This document shows positions 61,301-63,739 of a stretch of 64,000 nt of DNA, one piece after another. Source of the stretch: Membranipora membranacea. Its lineage: Eukaryota > Bryozoa > Gymnolaemata > Cheilostomatida > Membraniporidae. Position numbers and translations under genes: made by a program. Under the pieces are notes generated by a model. The model was given only the letters and a program-made list of their open reading frames with translations, made no database searches and had not been told where the DNA came from. Position 1 is the first letter of the stretch. The number at the start of each line of letters is the position of its first letter. The stretch is from contig OU612066.1 in NCBI GenBank assembly GCA_914767715.1, positions 12,283,001-12,347,000 of the forward strand. The letters are read 5' to 3'.

Positions 61301-63739
61301 CTAGCTTCTCAATCTGAGTGTTGCAGGTTTGAATCCCTGTCAATACCCATGCTGCTAAGCGAGGTGAGCTCATACATAACCCTAGCTTGCCCACCCTTGC
61401 CTTGTACAAGAGTGGGCTAAATAGATTAGTTATATCATGTATCATTGACCTTATGTAAGCAAGGAAGGGCCATTGAATAGCAAATTAAGTGTATATTCTG
61501 TTCTGGTTCTGGCTTCTACTGCGTATTTGTGTAGGACTATACTAAACACCTACCTTCCCTGACCCGTAGTTGATACTGTGTCTGAGTGAACTGAGGTCTC
61601 TGTGTGTTCTGATCTATAACCGATAATCTGACGATAGCAGCAGAGGATAGGGGTGGTACACCAAGATCGTAAGCCTCCACCCTCAACTCATAGAATGGTA
61701 TGTAGTCTGCTGTGAGGTTACCTACGACTCGTATTAAACCACTACGAGGGTCTATCGAAAATAATCCTGTAAAACGAATCAGTGTTGAATAGGCAGGCAG
61801 GCAAGCAAGGCCAGGCAAGGCAAGGCAAGGCAAGGCAAGGCAAGCAAGGCCAGGCAAGGCAAGGCAAGGCAAGGCAAGGCAAGGCAAGGCAAGGCAAGGC
61901 AAGGCAAGGCAAGGCAAGGCAAGGCAAGGCATGGCAAGGCAAGGCAAGGCAAGGCAAGGCAAGGCAAGGCAAGGCAAGGCAAGGCAAGGCAAGGCAAGGC
62001 AAGGCAAGGCAAGGCAAGGCAAGGCAAGGCAAGGCAAGGCAAGGCAAGGCAAGGCAAGGCAAGGCAAGGCAAGGCAAGGCAAGGCAAGGCAAGGCAAGGC
62101 AAGGCAAGGCAAGGCAAGGCAAGGCAAGGCAAGGCAAGGCAAGGCAAGGCAAGGCAAGGCAAGGCAAGGCAAGGCAAGGCAAGGCAAGGCAAGGCAAGGC
62201 AAGGCAAGGCAAGGCAAGGCAAGGCAAGGCAAGGCAAGGCAAGGCAAGGCAAGGCAAGGCAAGGCAAGGCAAGGCAAGGCAAGGCAAGGCAAGGCAAGGC
62301 AAGGCAAGGCAAGGCAAGGCAAGGCAAGGCAAGGCAAGGCAAGGCAAGGCAAGGCAAGGCAAGGCAAGGCAAGGCAAGGCAAGGCAAGGCAAGGCAAGGC
62401 AAGGCAAGGCAGGCAAGCAATGAGCCAGCAAGCAGATTAAATATCAACTGACATTCATGGTTATCACGAGACGAGGTTAGAGGAAAATCATTGGTGGCAG
62501 GGTGAAAATAGATGCACTTTCCAGCCAGGATTCATTGCAAATTACAGGATACTATTATTTGTAAAAGTATTGTAAAACATATGCGCAACGTGACCTCGGC
62601 TAATACGAGTATGAAGGATAGAAGACCCACCATTCCTCTCATCCGTAACTTGAGTGATCCTGAACATGATATCGTTGTTACGTCCTGTGTCAGCGTCGGA
62701 GGCAGCGACCTGGCCTATATTATATCCAGGTGGTGCCGTCTCATTAACAGGTGGGAATGTGTACACAGACTCTGAGAAGGAGGGAGTCTGATCATTTATA
62801 TCTGTAAGGATTACTGTAACCTGAAAATATATATATATATATATAATATATTATAGTATATATATATGTATGTATATATATATCTATACATTATTGATCA
62901 AAAATTACATATGAGTATGTAAATTTGTGTCATGAAGCCCGTTTAGGAATGGAATAGCTTTTCATCATAATGATTGAGCACACCTGGTCATCTACTAGCA
63001 ACAGATACTACATTTATAATTTTGATTGCTTGTAGCCTTCTTTTTTGGTTTGGGGTTCGGGGTGTACCCCCCCCCCAAACAAAAAATTAGCCTTGTCACA
63101 AGGCTAGATTGCTTGAGTGTGTAAAATCTCTGCACATCTCACTAAGCCAATTTACGTCTATACGGGCCACAAACATTATAAGTTTGACACTCAGCTTAGA
63201 CTGACTGTTTATATGACTGTTAACACTGACCTGGCTATTCGCCTCAGCTACACCATCAGATACCGCCACGGTTATTGATAGTTGAGGAGTTGCCTCCCTG
63301 TCTAATAAGGCACTGCAACAACAAAGCAAGATGACAGATGCTAAATTCTTTTTCAATGAATGTTTTTTTAAAATATTGAGTACCATAGGAGCCCTCATAA
63401 AAGTAGAGGGTCTTAATCTTGTTAATCTTGAACTAACTTGGGGCATGAATGTGTTGAAGGTTCAAACAATAAAAAGATCACACTTAACCTTATCACAATA
63501 ATTGGGCCTTGGAGATAAGGCTAACATTTTGTTCTATGCTAGGTAAATTTCCAAATACATTCGGAGTTGTTTACCTAATATCAATGACGGGATAACTCTT
63601 AAACTTTACGTAATATCTTGAAAAGTTATAAGATTGTAACAAACCTGTTGGTAATGAGGATATCTGCAGTGCCCGGTCTTGTTTTCGCAATCTTGAACAA
63701 GTTTCTGTGGTTCAGAAGACTAAATTCCAGCAAGGTATT
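4325..63739 (-). CDS. Giant cadherin, CDH23/PCDH15-like membrane-proximal region (62 exons, 5' end off window)
   Basis: A single-pass adhesion protein whose extracellular part is a long chain of about 27 cadherin repeats. Repeats are recognised by linker motifs of the DxNDNxPxF type, LDRE/DRE and AxDxDxG. I joined 62 exons: every boundary uses GT-AG except the GC-AG intron after exon 49, phases agree throughout, and the total is 9,879 nt (3,292 residues plus stop). Residues about 3066-3140 form a domain resembling the membrane-adjacent domain of cadherin-23 and protocadherin-15. The TM helix is about 3176-3200 and the tail about 90 residues. There are no EGF or laminin-G modules, unlike FAT, and no classical catenin-binding tail. 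The N-terminus is missing. Cadherin identity is certain; CDH23 relationship is inferred from architecture. Exons are numbered from the right edge. Confidence 0.93.
5140..5304 (-). CDS. Cadherin exon 61: acidic cytoplasmic segment
   Basis: Starts just inside the membrane (QRVMAEQKGEQGD) and contains DDTGDDLDTDSG and DKGDDDNHAADQQNN. An unspliced reading would stop within the donor itself (ATGATGTAA). Splicing at GTAAGT restores the frame into exon 62. Confidence 0.9.
5721..5776. repeat. Intronic hairpin
   Basis: GGTCTTGCTAGACA and its exact complement TGTCTAGCAAGACC are separated by 17 bp, with partly paired flanks. Between exons 61 and 60. Confidence 0.65.
6152..6343 (-). CDS. Cadherin exon 60: transmembrane helix
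   Basis: Begins YLNTYQVELTDYFGNL, then a Ser/Gly linker, then a 24-residue hydrophobic helix (AFIIMGMVVGAAALFGILLL) followed by TIYWKQ, the expected basic stop-transfer end. Confidence 0.95.
6647..6757. repeat. Two adjacent intronic hairpins
   Basis: CAGGGAGTTTGGG...CCCAAACTCCCTG at 6647-6678 has a 6 bp loop. CCTGGGAACC...GGTTCCCAGG at about 6703-6757 is a wider pair. They may be remnants of a MITE. Confidence 0.6.
6840..7057 (-). CDS. Cadherin exon 59: membrane-adjacent domain
   Basis: Contains the beta-alpha-beta pattern TSDDSRVSYTALIPY ... LSRILGIDVRIES ... NITIFAFADSETMMPKSDLL. The order (edge strand, helix, strand, long strand with a polar turn) matches the ferredoxin-like membrane-adjacent domain known from CDH23 and PCDH15. 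Confidence 0.9.
7239..7313. repeat. (TA)n microsatellite
   Basis: Long TA run between exons 59 and 58. Confidence 0.85.
7604..7641. mobile_element. Perfect 38 bp palindrome
   Basis: TATCACAGAGTAAGGATAT followed at once by its exact complement. It is the minimal copy of the repeat at 18104-18195. Confidence 0.8.
7789..7989 (-). CDS. Cadherin exon 58: last EC repeat
   Basis: Opens with ASDPDAGDNATIGYAL and ends LSVEAVDNNG, the standard first and last calcium-ligand segments of an EC repeat. No DxNDN linker follows, because the next domain is the non-EC membrane-adjacent one. Confidence 0.93.
8267..8371 (-). CDS. Cadherin exon 57: linker and start of last EC
   Basis: Reads VTIRDINDNAPTFDTAEN, a canonical calcium linker, then the first strand of the final EC repeat. 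Confidence 0.93.
8721..8849 (-). CDS. Cadherin exon 56: Ser-rich EC insertion
   Basis: Codes ESDSLLPSLSELSTSSHLYT and a following strand (ERVVRAVALE). It is rich in Ser and extends a loop begun in exon 55, rather than matching a standard EC segment. Confidence 0.85.
9015..9771. mobile_element. MITE with long inverted repeats and TTAA target duplication
   Basis: TTAA at 9015-9018 and again at 9768-9771 flank arms of about 230 bp that are inverted copies (left arm begins GGTAATGTCAAAGACCGATC, the right arm ends with its complement). The centre (about 9250-9530) has no coding capacity. TTAA duplication is the hallmark of piggyBac-type transposition, so this is probably a non-autonomous member. 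It lies in the intron between cadherin exons 56 and 55. Confidence 0.8.
10171..10434. repeat. Direct repeat copy A (about 460 bp period)
   Basis: Shares long stretches with 10636-10894: ATCATCATGCTnTAnGCT, then TAATTACCGTGATGT, GGATGTAAATTTGA and TCTCTATAAT near the end. The copies are diverged, so the duplication is not recent. Intronic. Confidence 0.7.
10636..10894. repeat. Direct repeat copy B
   Basis: Second copy of the unit at 10171-10434, in the same orientation. Together they fill most of the large intron beside the TTAA element. Confidence 0.7.
11290..11492 (-). CDS. Cadherin exon 55: EC second half
   Basis: AARFALDEFTGRLYSNVQFD is the usual FxLDxxTGxL...DRE segment. It is followed by VYDIKIQAFRVEFL, then a long extra loop (SDELTSPEKYFLNNMLDQSD) that continues into exon 56. 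Confidence 0.92.
11980..12148 (-). CDS. Cadherin exon 54: degenerate linker, EC first half
   Basis: VKVVVEESDPKPRFARDIY replaces the DxNDNxPxF linker by EESDPKPRF, so some calcium ligands are missing. TENTPPPVEIIDLTTSDEQR follows. Confidence 0.92.
12849..12991 (-). CDS. Cadherin exon 53: EC second half
   Basis: DEFVLNGTTGQLTVNKDLKG then YQLIIQATDFYIPPSPA. The DRE acid triad is replaced by DLK. Confidence 0.92.
13315..13444 (-). CDS. Cadherin exon 52: weak linker, EC first half
   Basis: DVSDSKPIFELPLYELFIPD carries a shortened linker (SDSKPIF), and the usual AxDxD motif is absent (NLTAGYGDFEYSI). Confidence 0.92.
13753..13840 (+). repeat. tRNA-derived SINE-like segment
   Basis: An A-box-like TGGCGCAATTGGGTAG is followed about 50 bp later by a B-box-like GTGGGTTCGAGGGTCC. 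No tRNA cloverleaf forms. Intronic. Confidence 0.4.
14024..14148 (-). CDS. Cadherin exon 51: EC second half
   Basis: AVLMLREFLNYEKIPFYNLT and IIAYDLGRPRQTTES; the DRE triad appears as NYE. Confidence 0.92.
14461..14728. repeat. Short MITE flanked by a 50 bp direct repeat
   Basis: The core at 14511-14657 has inverted ends (ACACACAGATCATGAGATAT against the complement of CTCGATGTCAGTGTG). It is 75-80% similar by eye to 16777-16942. It is flanked by near-copies of one 50 bp sequence, at 14461-14510 and about 14678-14728 (both with TGACAA...GCCTATT...CAATCCAGG). Confidence 0.65.
14811..14953 (-). CDS. Cadherin exon 50: EC first half
   Basis: IKENLHKVTITKLKATDVDS followed by GFNGEVYYSLIAGDELGDFI. 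Its start phase fits only if exon 49 ends at the GC donor. Confidence 0.9.
15531..15735 (-). CDS. Cadherin exon 49: EC second half, linker, GC donor
   Basis: LFTINRTSGEIRMNGLIDFE, then VEAVDNG, and the linker LIDDNDNAPVFEKDYGPYN. The donor is TACAA|GCAAGTAAC. The nearby GT (AAGCAA|GTAACA) would put exon 50 out of frame. Confidence 0.9.
16512..16689 (-). CDS. Cadherin exon 48: linker and EC first half
   Basis: VTITLLDINDHSPEFDSKKL, then ALLTTVHARDPDLGRNAEIT. It joins in frame to exon 47 across the 7.5 kb intron that carries the collagen genes. Confidence 0.94.
16777..16942. mobile_element. Short palindromic-ended MITE, second copy
   Basis: Ends CACACTGATCACGCGATATA and, inverted, TCGATATCAGTGTG. 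Internal blocks TATATCTCTG, AATTCACTTAGCATGAG and CAGAGATACACATG match 14511-14657. Confidence 0.65.
18104..18195. mobile_element. Palindromic foldback repeat in the upstream region of collagen copy 1
   Basis: Begins TATCACAGAGTAAGGATAT and ends with its exact complement, with further AAGGATAT/ATATCCTT copies between. The same palindrome stands alone at 7604-7641 and decayed at 42900-42938. The corresponding site upstream of copy 2 (near 21098) is empty. Confidence 0.75.
18254..20384 (+). CDS. Type II membrane short-chain collagen-like protein, copy 1
   Basis: Four exons: 18254-18531, 18871-18976, 19565-19643 and 19765-20384 (1,083 nt, 360 residues). Order: basic Cys-containing N-terminus (EKRRQQQCCKH), TM helix about 20-40 (LLALVILLLVCVLSYGVIY), a charged coiled-coil stretch (ENIKRENEELRGHIRSLKEA), eight Gly-X-Y triplets (GLTGPPGPRGPP then GVDGRDGKD across the exon 2/3 junction), and a Cys-rich C-terminal domain (TYLRWGRTTC, GGGSNYQCLPDDPEY, VPCAVCEAN, VSCSGDGALAKCPPYL). 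That domain is the one known from sponge short-chain collagen C4. It lies antisense in a cadherin intron. The exon 1 donor reads GC (GAGCA|GCGAGC) where copy 2 has GT, so splicing may be weak; without it the frame stops at 18568. AATAAA is at 20503. Confidence 0.85.
20503..20508 (+). promoter_or_regulatory. Poly(A) signal of collagen copy 1
   Basis: AATAAA about 120 bp after the stop at 20384. Confidence 0.5.
20708..23200 (+). repeat. Segmental duplication, unit 2
   Basis: Direct copy of 17295-20707. Relative to unit 1 it has lost two upstream blocks (counterparts of about 17466-17705 and 17745-17960) and the palindrome at 18104. It also lacks the 49 bp internal duplication seen at 18608-18690. 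Confidence 0.85.
21159..23175 (+). CDS. Type II membrane short-chain collagen-like protein, copy 2
   Basis: Exons 21159-21430, 21774-21879, 22352-22430 and 22550-23175 give 1,083 nt and 360 residues, the same length as copy 1 despite indels in exons 1 and 4. The start is the ATG in CAAACATGGAG, conserved in both copies. N-terminal TM helix (LLALVILLLACVLSYGVIY), coiled coil (FENIQRDNEELRGDIRTLKE), triplets GLTGPPGPRGPPGADGRDGK, then the C4-type domain with the same Cys spacing as copy 1. All donors are GT. This is probably the better-expressed copy. Likely role, by family: a cell-surface trimeric collagen, anchored by its N-terminus, with the Cys-rich head outside. Confidence 0.9.
23296..23301 (+). 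promoter_or_regulatory. Poly(A) signal of collagen copy 2
   Basis: AATAAA about 120 bp after the stop at 23175, the same spacing as in copy 1. Confidence 0.5.
24199..24419 (-). CDS. Cadherin exon 47: EC core
   Basis: TMIDSASGDIFTQTIIDREM, then YFIYTVEAVDNRSPPKTGYV, the calcium-binding DRE and the final strand before the exon 48 linker. Confidence 0.94.
24915..25091 (-). CDS. Cadherin exon 46: end of one EC and linker
   Basis: LTLQVTAHDYGVPPLQSTAN, linker SIQDQNEDVPKFERSVYEIE and NEHLPLG. Confidence 0.94.
25364..25487 (-). CDS. Cadherin exon 45: EC middle
   Basis: NNSKIAYSISEAGSEYFHIT then EYGVIRVAKEFTMFELLQQ. It lacks a DRE triad at the usual place. Confidence 0.92.
26058..26231 (-). CDS. 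Cadherin exon 44: linker and EC start
   Basis: LVRVADVNDNSPKFSDTTYF, then EMAELNSVVMIVFATDEDQ. Confidence 0.93.
26539..26627 (-). CDS. Cadherin exon 43: EC middle
   Basis: ILFAVDSLSGEVTVSERLDY, matching the FxVDxxSGxVxVxxxLDYE core. Confidence 0.92.
27067..27184 (-). CDS. Cadherin exon 42: EC start
   Basis: DIYVWIVDEDVDINTVIGVV then KAGDKENDTVTFTITNSTNG. AxDxD is replaced by AGDKEND. Confidence 0.9.
27601..27758 (-). CDS. Cadherin exon 41: EC end and linker
   Basis: YFFQVEARDRENTELHDTSM and linker NINDNSPVFTE. Confidence 0.93.
28252..28486 (-). CDS. Cadherin exon 40: linker and EC first half
   Basis: ISLIDVNDNPPLFSQSSYNF, SENSHNQILGRVTTTDVDT and PFIIDTDTG. Confidence 0.94.
29003..29167 (-). 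CDS. Cadherin exon 39: EC middle
   Basis: SIVYTLQPQDGFGIFAIRSE then TGIVYVKTRDPLVLDYEKAK. Confidence 0.92.
29559..29683 (-). CDS. Cadherin exon 38: irregular EC junction
   Basis: KQRGSAIVEMKIIAFSTSSY, then EEGSIYNRTVDIRPP. No DxNDN linker is present, so this EC junction lacks the normal calcium motif. Confidence 0.88.
30136..30318 (-). CDS. Cadherin exon 37: EC core
   Basis: GQVLATDNDTYSWNSYIDYS, then VTINSETGVIRSQITNLDNS and VVAHDRG. Confidence 0.93.
30773..31022 (-). CDS. Cadherin exon 36: EC second half and linker
   Basis: LFSLDEDTGTLYLSKQVGSK, then HVLDSNDHAPVFSQLRYIFT. Confidence 0.94.
31704..31877 (-). CDS. Cadherin exon 35: linker and EC first half
   Basis: VSLNVRDVNDCPPVFTSPTF, FTIGELTATDKDFDSDHTN and MKYEITHQ. 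Confidence 0.94.
31960..32306. mobile_element. Inverted-repeat element enclosing a tRNA-like unit
   Basis: Starts ATACCCTATAGGAGTTTA and ends with the complement (AAATTAAACTCCTATAGGGTAT). The interior carries TTTAGT/ACTAAA-type subrepeats and the tRNA-like unit at 32117-32207. It sits in the intron between exons 35 and 34. Confidence 0.65.
32117..32207 (+). repeat. tRNA-derived SINE-like unit with Pol III terminator
   Basis: A-box-like TGGTGTAGTGG, a perfect 5 bp T arm with B box (CTGGGTTCGACTCCCAG), and T7 at 32201-32207. The acceptor and anticodon stems do not pair, so it is not a working tRNA. It resembles 40407-40498. Confidence 0.55.
32519..32659 (-). CDS. Cadherin exon 34: EC end
   Basis: TIEIVIEMDRENSSVPHLSD then YSCIITARDNGTVQLSTSKM; DREN triad intact. 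Confidence 0.93.
33300..33503. mobile_element. 204 bp MITE next to the exon 33 donor
   Basis: Perfect ends of about 22 bp: AGGGGGGTCTTTCAATTAG at the left and its complement at 33482-33503, with a third internal copy of TCTAATTGAAAGAC at 33418-33431. Its right end is 18 bp from the exon 33 splice donor. Confidence 0.75.
33522..33749 (-). CDS. Cadherin exon 33: linker and EC first half
   Basis: LEIEIVDRNDNAPQFLNDTF, then YKLLIHDADFDHNSALTFSK. It has an unusual Cys (GLACGMYQLSS). Confidence 0.94.
33908..36308. mobile_element. 2.4 kb foldback-type transposon
   Basis: Arms of about 410 bp (33908-34325 and 35905-36308) are inverted copies, starting GTTGAACC and ending GGTTCAAC. The outer part of each arm is a cluster of about nine ACGTCGCAA motifs (left arm 33917-34079). 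The 1.6 kb centre has no recognisable transposase. The clustered motifs are probably the transposase-binding subrepeats of a non-autonomous foldback element. Confidence 0.85.
36507..36655 (-). CDS. Cadherin exon 32: EC middle
   Basis: GRLTYGILEATDFIVIDRQY, then LLNKTIDKEEISHLSFTVLA. It joins in frame to exon 31 across the 7.9 kb intron with the nested small genes. Confidence 0.94.
38346..38924 (-). CDS. Small secreted/GPI-like protein A, nested in a cadherin intron
   Basis: Two exons, 38868-38924 and 38346-38504, joined at a phase-0 GT-AG intron; 71 residues. Exon 1 is a signal peptide by itself (MSFNRFLAVLSISIFVFME). Exon 2 gives a polar mature part (NVHSFPGAVNYHTTGGYWLE, then DDNKNSANS) and a hydrophobic C-terminal tail (SLAIYLLSLAVFCMTKLLAN). 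Small residues before a terminal hydrophobic tail with nothing after it resemble a GPI-attachment signal, leaving a mature peptide of roughly 25-35 residues. A TATA box lies 87 bp before the ATG. Possible AATAAA (minus) at 37992-37997. No known family recognised; a hairpin membrane protein is the alternative. Confidence 0.7.
39011..39017 (-). promoter_or_regulatory. TATA box of nested gene A
   Basis: TATATAA on the minus strand, 87 bp upstream of the ATG at 38924. The spacing is almost the same as in nested gene B. Confidence 0.6.
39590..39770 (-). repeat. tRNA-derived SINE-like segment
   Basis: On the minus strand an excellent A box (GGTGGCTTAGTTGGTTAGGG) is followed by a decayed B box (GGGGTTTGGTTGTCCCC). 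No full cloverleaf. Confidence 0.4.
40407..40498 (+). repeat. tRNA-derived SINE-like unit with Pol III terminator
   Basis: Intact D arm (AGCTC...GAGC) and B box GGGTTCGAATCCC, nearly pairing acceptor (CTGAAAA/TTTGTCAG), but a destroyed anticodon arm, then T8. It shares GTCTGCCT..AAT and the 3' part with 32117-32207. Confidence 0.55.
41342..41412 (-). repeat. tRNA-like fragment
   Basis: On the minus strand GGATGGTTATCACATGCGG and AGGTTCTAACTCC look like decayed A and B boxes with tRNA-like spacing. Confidence 0.3.
42525..43159 (-). CDS. Small secreted/GPI-like protein B, nested in a cadherin intron
   Basis: Exons 43100-43159 and 42525-42710, phase-0 GT-AG intron, 81 residues. Exon 1 is a hydrophobic leader (MTYHSGLVMVYCVYTLFCIQ). 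Exon 2 is polar (FLKPADESSLGKEGWDRHQK) and ends in a hydrophobic tail (SSVLMLSGTVYLLANLLHF) after small residues (NAAALPAMSTS). Layout, intron phase, TATA position and GPI-like end all match nested gene A, although the mature sequences barely align, so they are probably diverged paralogues or a common gene type. Possible AATAAA (minus) at 42144-42149. The family is not recognised. Confidence 0.7.
42900..42938. mobile_element. Diverged copy of the ATCACAGAGTAAG palindrome
   Basis: ATCACAGAGTGAGTACATCA on the left against ATTCTTACTCTGTGAT on the right. The left arm has mutated. Confidence 0.6.
43244..43250 (-). promoter_or_regulatory. TATA box of nested gene B
   Basis: TATATAA (minus; GCTATATAAACAC) 85 bp upstream of the ATG at 43159. 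Confidence 0.65.
44515..44710 (-). CDS. Cadherin exon 31: linker and EC start
   Basis: VLVRDDNDNTPTFMQDVYHF, then VTLGTVRAEDIDRVDIG. Confidence 0.94.
45084..45284 (-). CDS. Cadherin exon 30: EC
   Basis: IITVVSVTDEDYYPSHKQVM, then LFRLEQRGQDCDVILQDQLE; the DRE position reads DQLEAD. Confidence 0.92.
45951..46040. repeat. 9 bp minisatellite
   Basis: About nine tandem copies of GTAAGTRCA inside the intron just after exon 29's donor. On the + strand each unit is a perfect donor-like GTAAGT, but the host gene reads the other strand. Confidence 0.75.
46057..46155 (-). CDS. Cadherin exon 29: linker
   Basis: IHIEVLDVNDEPPVFVFSEF, then REETTESQTYPGH. Confidence 0.94.
46318..46362. repeat. AGCTATAGCT hairpin
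   Basis: GTTAGCTATAGCTAGATATA pairs with TATATCTATAGCTATAGCTAAC after a 3 bp loop, with one 2 bp bulge. Confidence 0.6.
46548..46739 (-). CDS. Cadherin exon 28: EC core
   Basis: LFELVDNTLWNTASLDREYQ, then AYNLLVIAYGEAGVTTAN; LDRE intact. Confidence 0.93.
47159..47306 (-). CDS. Cadherin exon 27: irregular linker
   Basis: VTLYVRDDPELPKFYPSAYF gives a shortened linker (RDDPELPKF). Two Cys (TECVGG, TILCSTT) could pair. Confidence 0.92.
47410..47498. mobile_element. Palindromic MITE-like hairpin
   Basis: ATTTGTC....AGGATGAACAGCAATATA at the left is mirrored by TATATTGCTGTTCATCCT....GACAAAT at the right, around an AT-rich loop. Confidence 0.7.
47818..47940 (-). CDS. Cadherin exon 26: EC middle
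   Basis: SYIIDEMTGHLMLSTDTPDD, then TTLNISSCSTT. Confidence 0.92.
48793..48832. repeat. 8 bp tandem repeat
   Basis: About five copies of ACTCATTT in an intron. Confidence 0.7.
49149..49293 (-). CDS. Cadherin exon 25: degenerate EC start
   Basis: LRSGFSTPPLLQSVVSDDIT, then DSAKTGDIVYTFVALVKTLE. The linker is reduced to SGFSTPPLL with no calcium ligands. Confidence 0.88.
49606..49748 (-). CDS. Cadherin exon 24: EC end
   Basis: NTFYLVNIRELMFIERPYFE, then LELEAVDNARYPQYDKSRAT. Confidence 0.91.
50065..50220 (-). CDS. Cadherin exon 23: EC first half
   Basis: FAYSATVCETDELESTIMIL, then SVQDDDEGVDGLVDVSIVSG. The linker before it (LYTPAFS) is degenerate. Confidence 0.92.
50627..50770 (-). CDS. Cadherin exon 22: EC end
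   Basis: SGLVYLVGAPRASEQSHYTL, then IHVSDGPHQVKTQIEMNIHQ. Confidence 0.92.
51108..51292 (-). CDS. Cadherin exon 21: linker and EC start
   Basis: VYLTDENDNDPVFDLLPYEL, TEDTPYDTLLINATASDLDR. Confidence 0.94.
51571..51759 (-). CDS. Cadherin exon 20: EC
   Basis: ATASDQDGNSHITFLLSNSD, then YNTTISACDDSGLCSHVPLS with a likely Cys pair. Confidence 0.93.
52330..52465 (-). CDS. Cadherin exon 19: linker
   Basis: ITVRVTDVNEYAPQFDRISY, then SENSPVGTLVAQ. Confidence 0.94.
52863..53050 (-). CDS. Cadherin exon 18: EC
   Basis: IVASDDLDIGLNAEVEYEIL, then FSINRLTGVVKVRQPDKVDH and LLLQARDKG. Confidence 0.94.
53552..53623 (+). tRNA. tRNA-Gly(UCC)
   Basis: A 72 bp gene with a complete cloverleaf: acceptor GCGTCGG/CTGACGC (one G-U), D arm GTGT/GCAT, anticodon stem GTTGC/GCAAT around CTTCCAA (anticodon TCC), and T arm CCGGG-TTCGATT-CCCGG. 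The A and B boxes are intact, and a T run begins 3 bp after the 3' end (TTTTT), a Pol III terminator. It lies antisense in the cadherin intron between exons 18 and 17. Confidence 0.95.
53803..53925 (-). CDS. Cadherin exon 17: linker
   Basis: TVHVIDQNDNPPLFRPDIGI, then NENEPNENVFQ. Confidence 0.94.
54499..54602 (-). CDS. Cadherin exon 16: EC core
   Basis: LFHINSLGLLYAIEPLDREN, then HSFNVIASDGA. Confidence 0.94.
55119..55300 (-). CDS. Cadherin exon 15: linker and EC start
   Basis: VNVLPENDNFPIFELSSYTF, SENVPGRFAIGTVRATDSDR. Confidence 0.94.
55701..55944 (-). CDS. Cadherin exon 14: EC
   Basis: LPLILSVSDRDSGPRGDVVC, then DYEEVRLLEAIITATDLGTP. Confidence 0.94.
56179..56272 (-). CDS. Cadherin exon 13: EC end and linker
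   Basis: VEAHDPYGRFTTASVNISVI, then DVNDNYPLIVT. Confidence 0.94.
56647..56815 (-). CDS. Cadherin exon 12: EC core
   Basis: VRASDGDGDEIIFYFSNSTL, then FWLDGETGVISLRKTVDAEN. Confidence 0.94.
57370..57538 (-). CDS. Cadherin exon 11: degenerate linker
   Basis: LLLKVTSVNIHDPTFTQTNY replaces DxNDN by VNIHDPTF; EDRATGTNILT follows. Confidence 0.92.
57750..57895. repeat. Imperfect ACATTA minisatellite
   Basis: About ten diverged copies of a 12-15 bp unit related to ATTATCAATACATTA, intronic. Confidence 0.65.
57902..58051. mobile_element. 150 bp palindromic MITE abutting the exon 10 donor
   Basis: Left half contains CCTGCATTCAGAGTTGCTCC and CCACTGGTCACG; the right half is their complement around GCAGGCTTTGCATGC. 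Diverged relatives lie at about 49001-49115 and 50346-50450. The right edge is about 5 bp from the splice donor. Confidence 0.7.
58057..58207 (-). CDS. Cadherin exon 10: EC middle
   Basis: VLDADLPPYDTYRITMISGD, then YFQMIDDHIDVLKPLDVPPG. Confidence 0.92.
58569..58806 (-). CDS. Cadherin exon 9: EC and linker
   Basis: YYIEPSRGVLNITRCIDRET, then ITITDINDNKPVFSQPQYIL. Confidence 0.94.
59344..59437 (-). CDS. Cadherin exon 8: EC first half
   Basis: RTLGQLQASDIDEGDNADIT then YFVNGNE. Confidence 0.94.
59827..60005 (-). CDS. Cadherin exon 7: EC end and linker
   Basis: VLLKTALDRETDATFRFQVI, then VVDVNDNEPLFEDTYQFSVS. The donor is at the first of two adjacent GTCAGTGG copies; phase with exon 8 fixes the choice. 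Confidence 0.93.
60359..60403 (-). CDS. Cadherin exon 6: 45 bp microexon
   Basis: Adds NGISPTNYSFEVTAQ, the central strands of an EC repeat; both flanking phases match. Confidence 0.88.
60812..60947 (-). CDS. Cadherin exon 5: EC first half
   Basis: AVGSTLLQLQATDADAGTTI, then TWLFNTPPSTVFRLLNF. Confidence 0.93.
61279..61349 (+). repeat. tRNA-like fragment
   Basis: GGGTGGCAGCGTGACGG and GCAGGTTTGAATCCCTG resemble A and B boxes, with GGGT/ACCC closing; the anticodon arm is absent. Confidence 0.35.
61554..61766 (-). CDS. Cadherin exon 4: EC second half and linker
   Basis: LFSIDPRSGLIRVVGNLTAD, VEAYDLGVPPLSSAAIVRLS, linker DQNTQRPQF. Confidence 0.94.
61791..62422. repeat. (AAGGC)n satellite, about 0.6 kb
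   Basis: About 120 near-perfect tandem copies of AAGGC (GCCTT on the host-gene strand), with interruptions near 61843 and at 61931 (CATGG). It lies between exons 4 and 3. The pentamer leaves all three frames of both strands open, giving spurious long LPCLA / KARQG frames. Confidence 0.97.
62631..62820 (-). CDS. Cadherin exon 3: linker and EC first half
   Basis: VTVILTDINDQTPSFSESVY, then NIGQVAASDADTGRNNDIMF. Confidence 0.94.
62827..62885. repeat. (TA)n microsatellite
   Basis: TA-rich run directly upstream of the exon 3 acceptor; a second (TA)n tract is at 7239-7313. Confidence 0.85.
63231..63312 (-). CDS. Cadherin exon 2: EC end
   Basis: ALLDREATPQLSITVAVSDG, with LDRE and the SDG end strand. 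Confidence 0.93.
63645..63739 (-). CDS. Cadherin exon 1 (first visible)
   Basis: LLEFSLLNHRNLFKIAKTRP then GTADILITN, the middle of an EC repeat. The exon begins mid-domain, so further 5' exons lie beyond the right edge; none is seen in 63740-64000. Confidence 0.9.

Noticed and set aside
61791-62422. Possible CRISPR-like array
   Set aside because: Pure tandem pentamer without spacers, in animal DNA.
61537-62447. Several long frames of LPCLA or KARQG repeats on both strands
   Set aside because: Artefact of the (AAGGC)n satellite, which has no stop in any frame. Only the 61554-61766 part is real cadherin exon.
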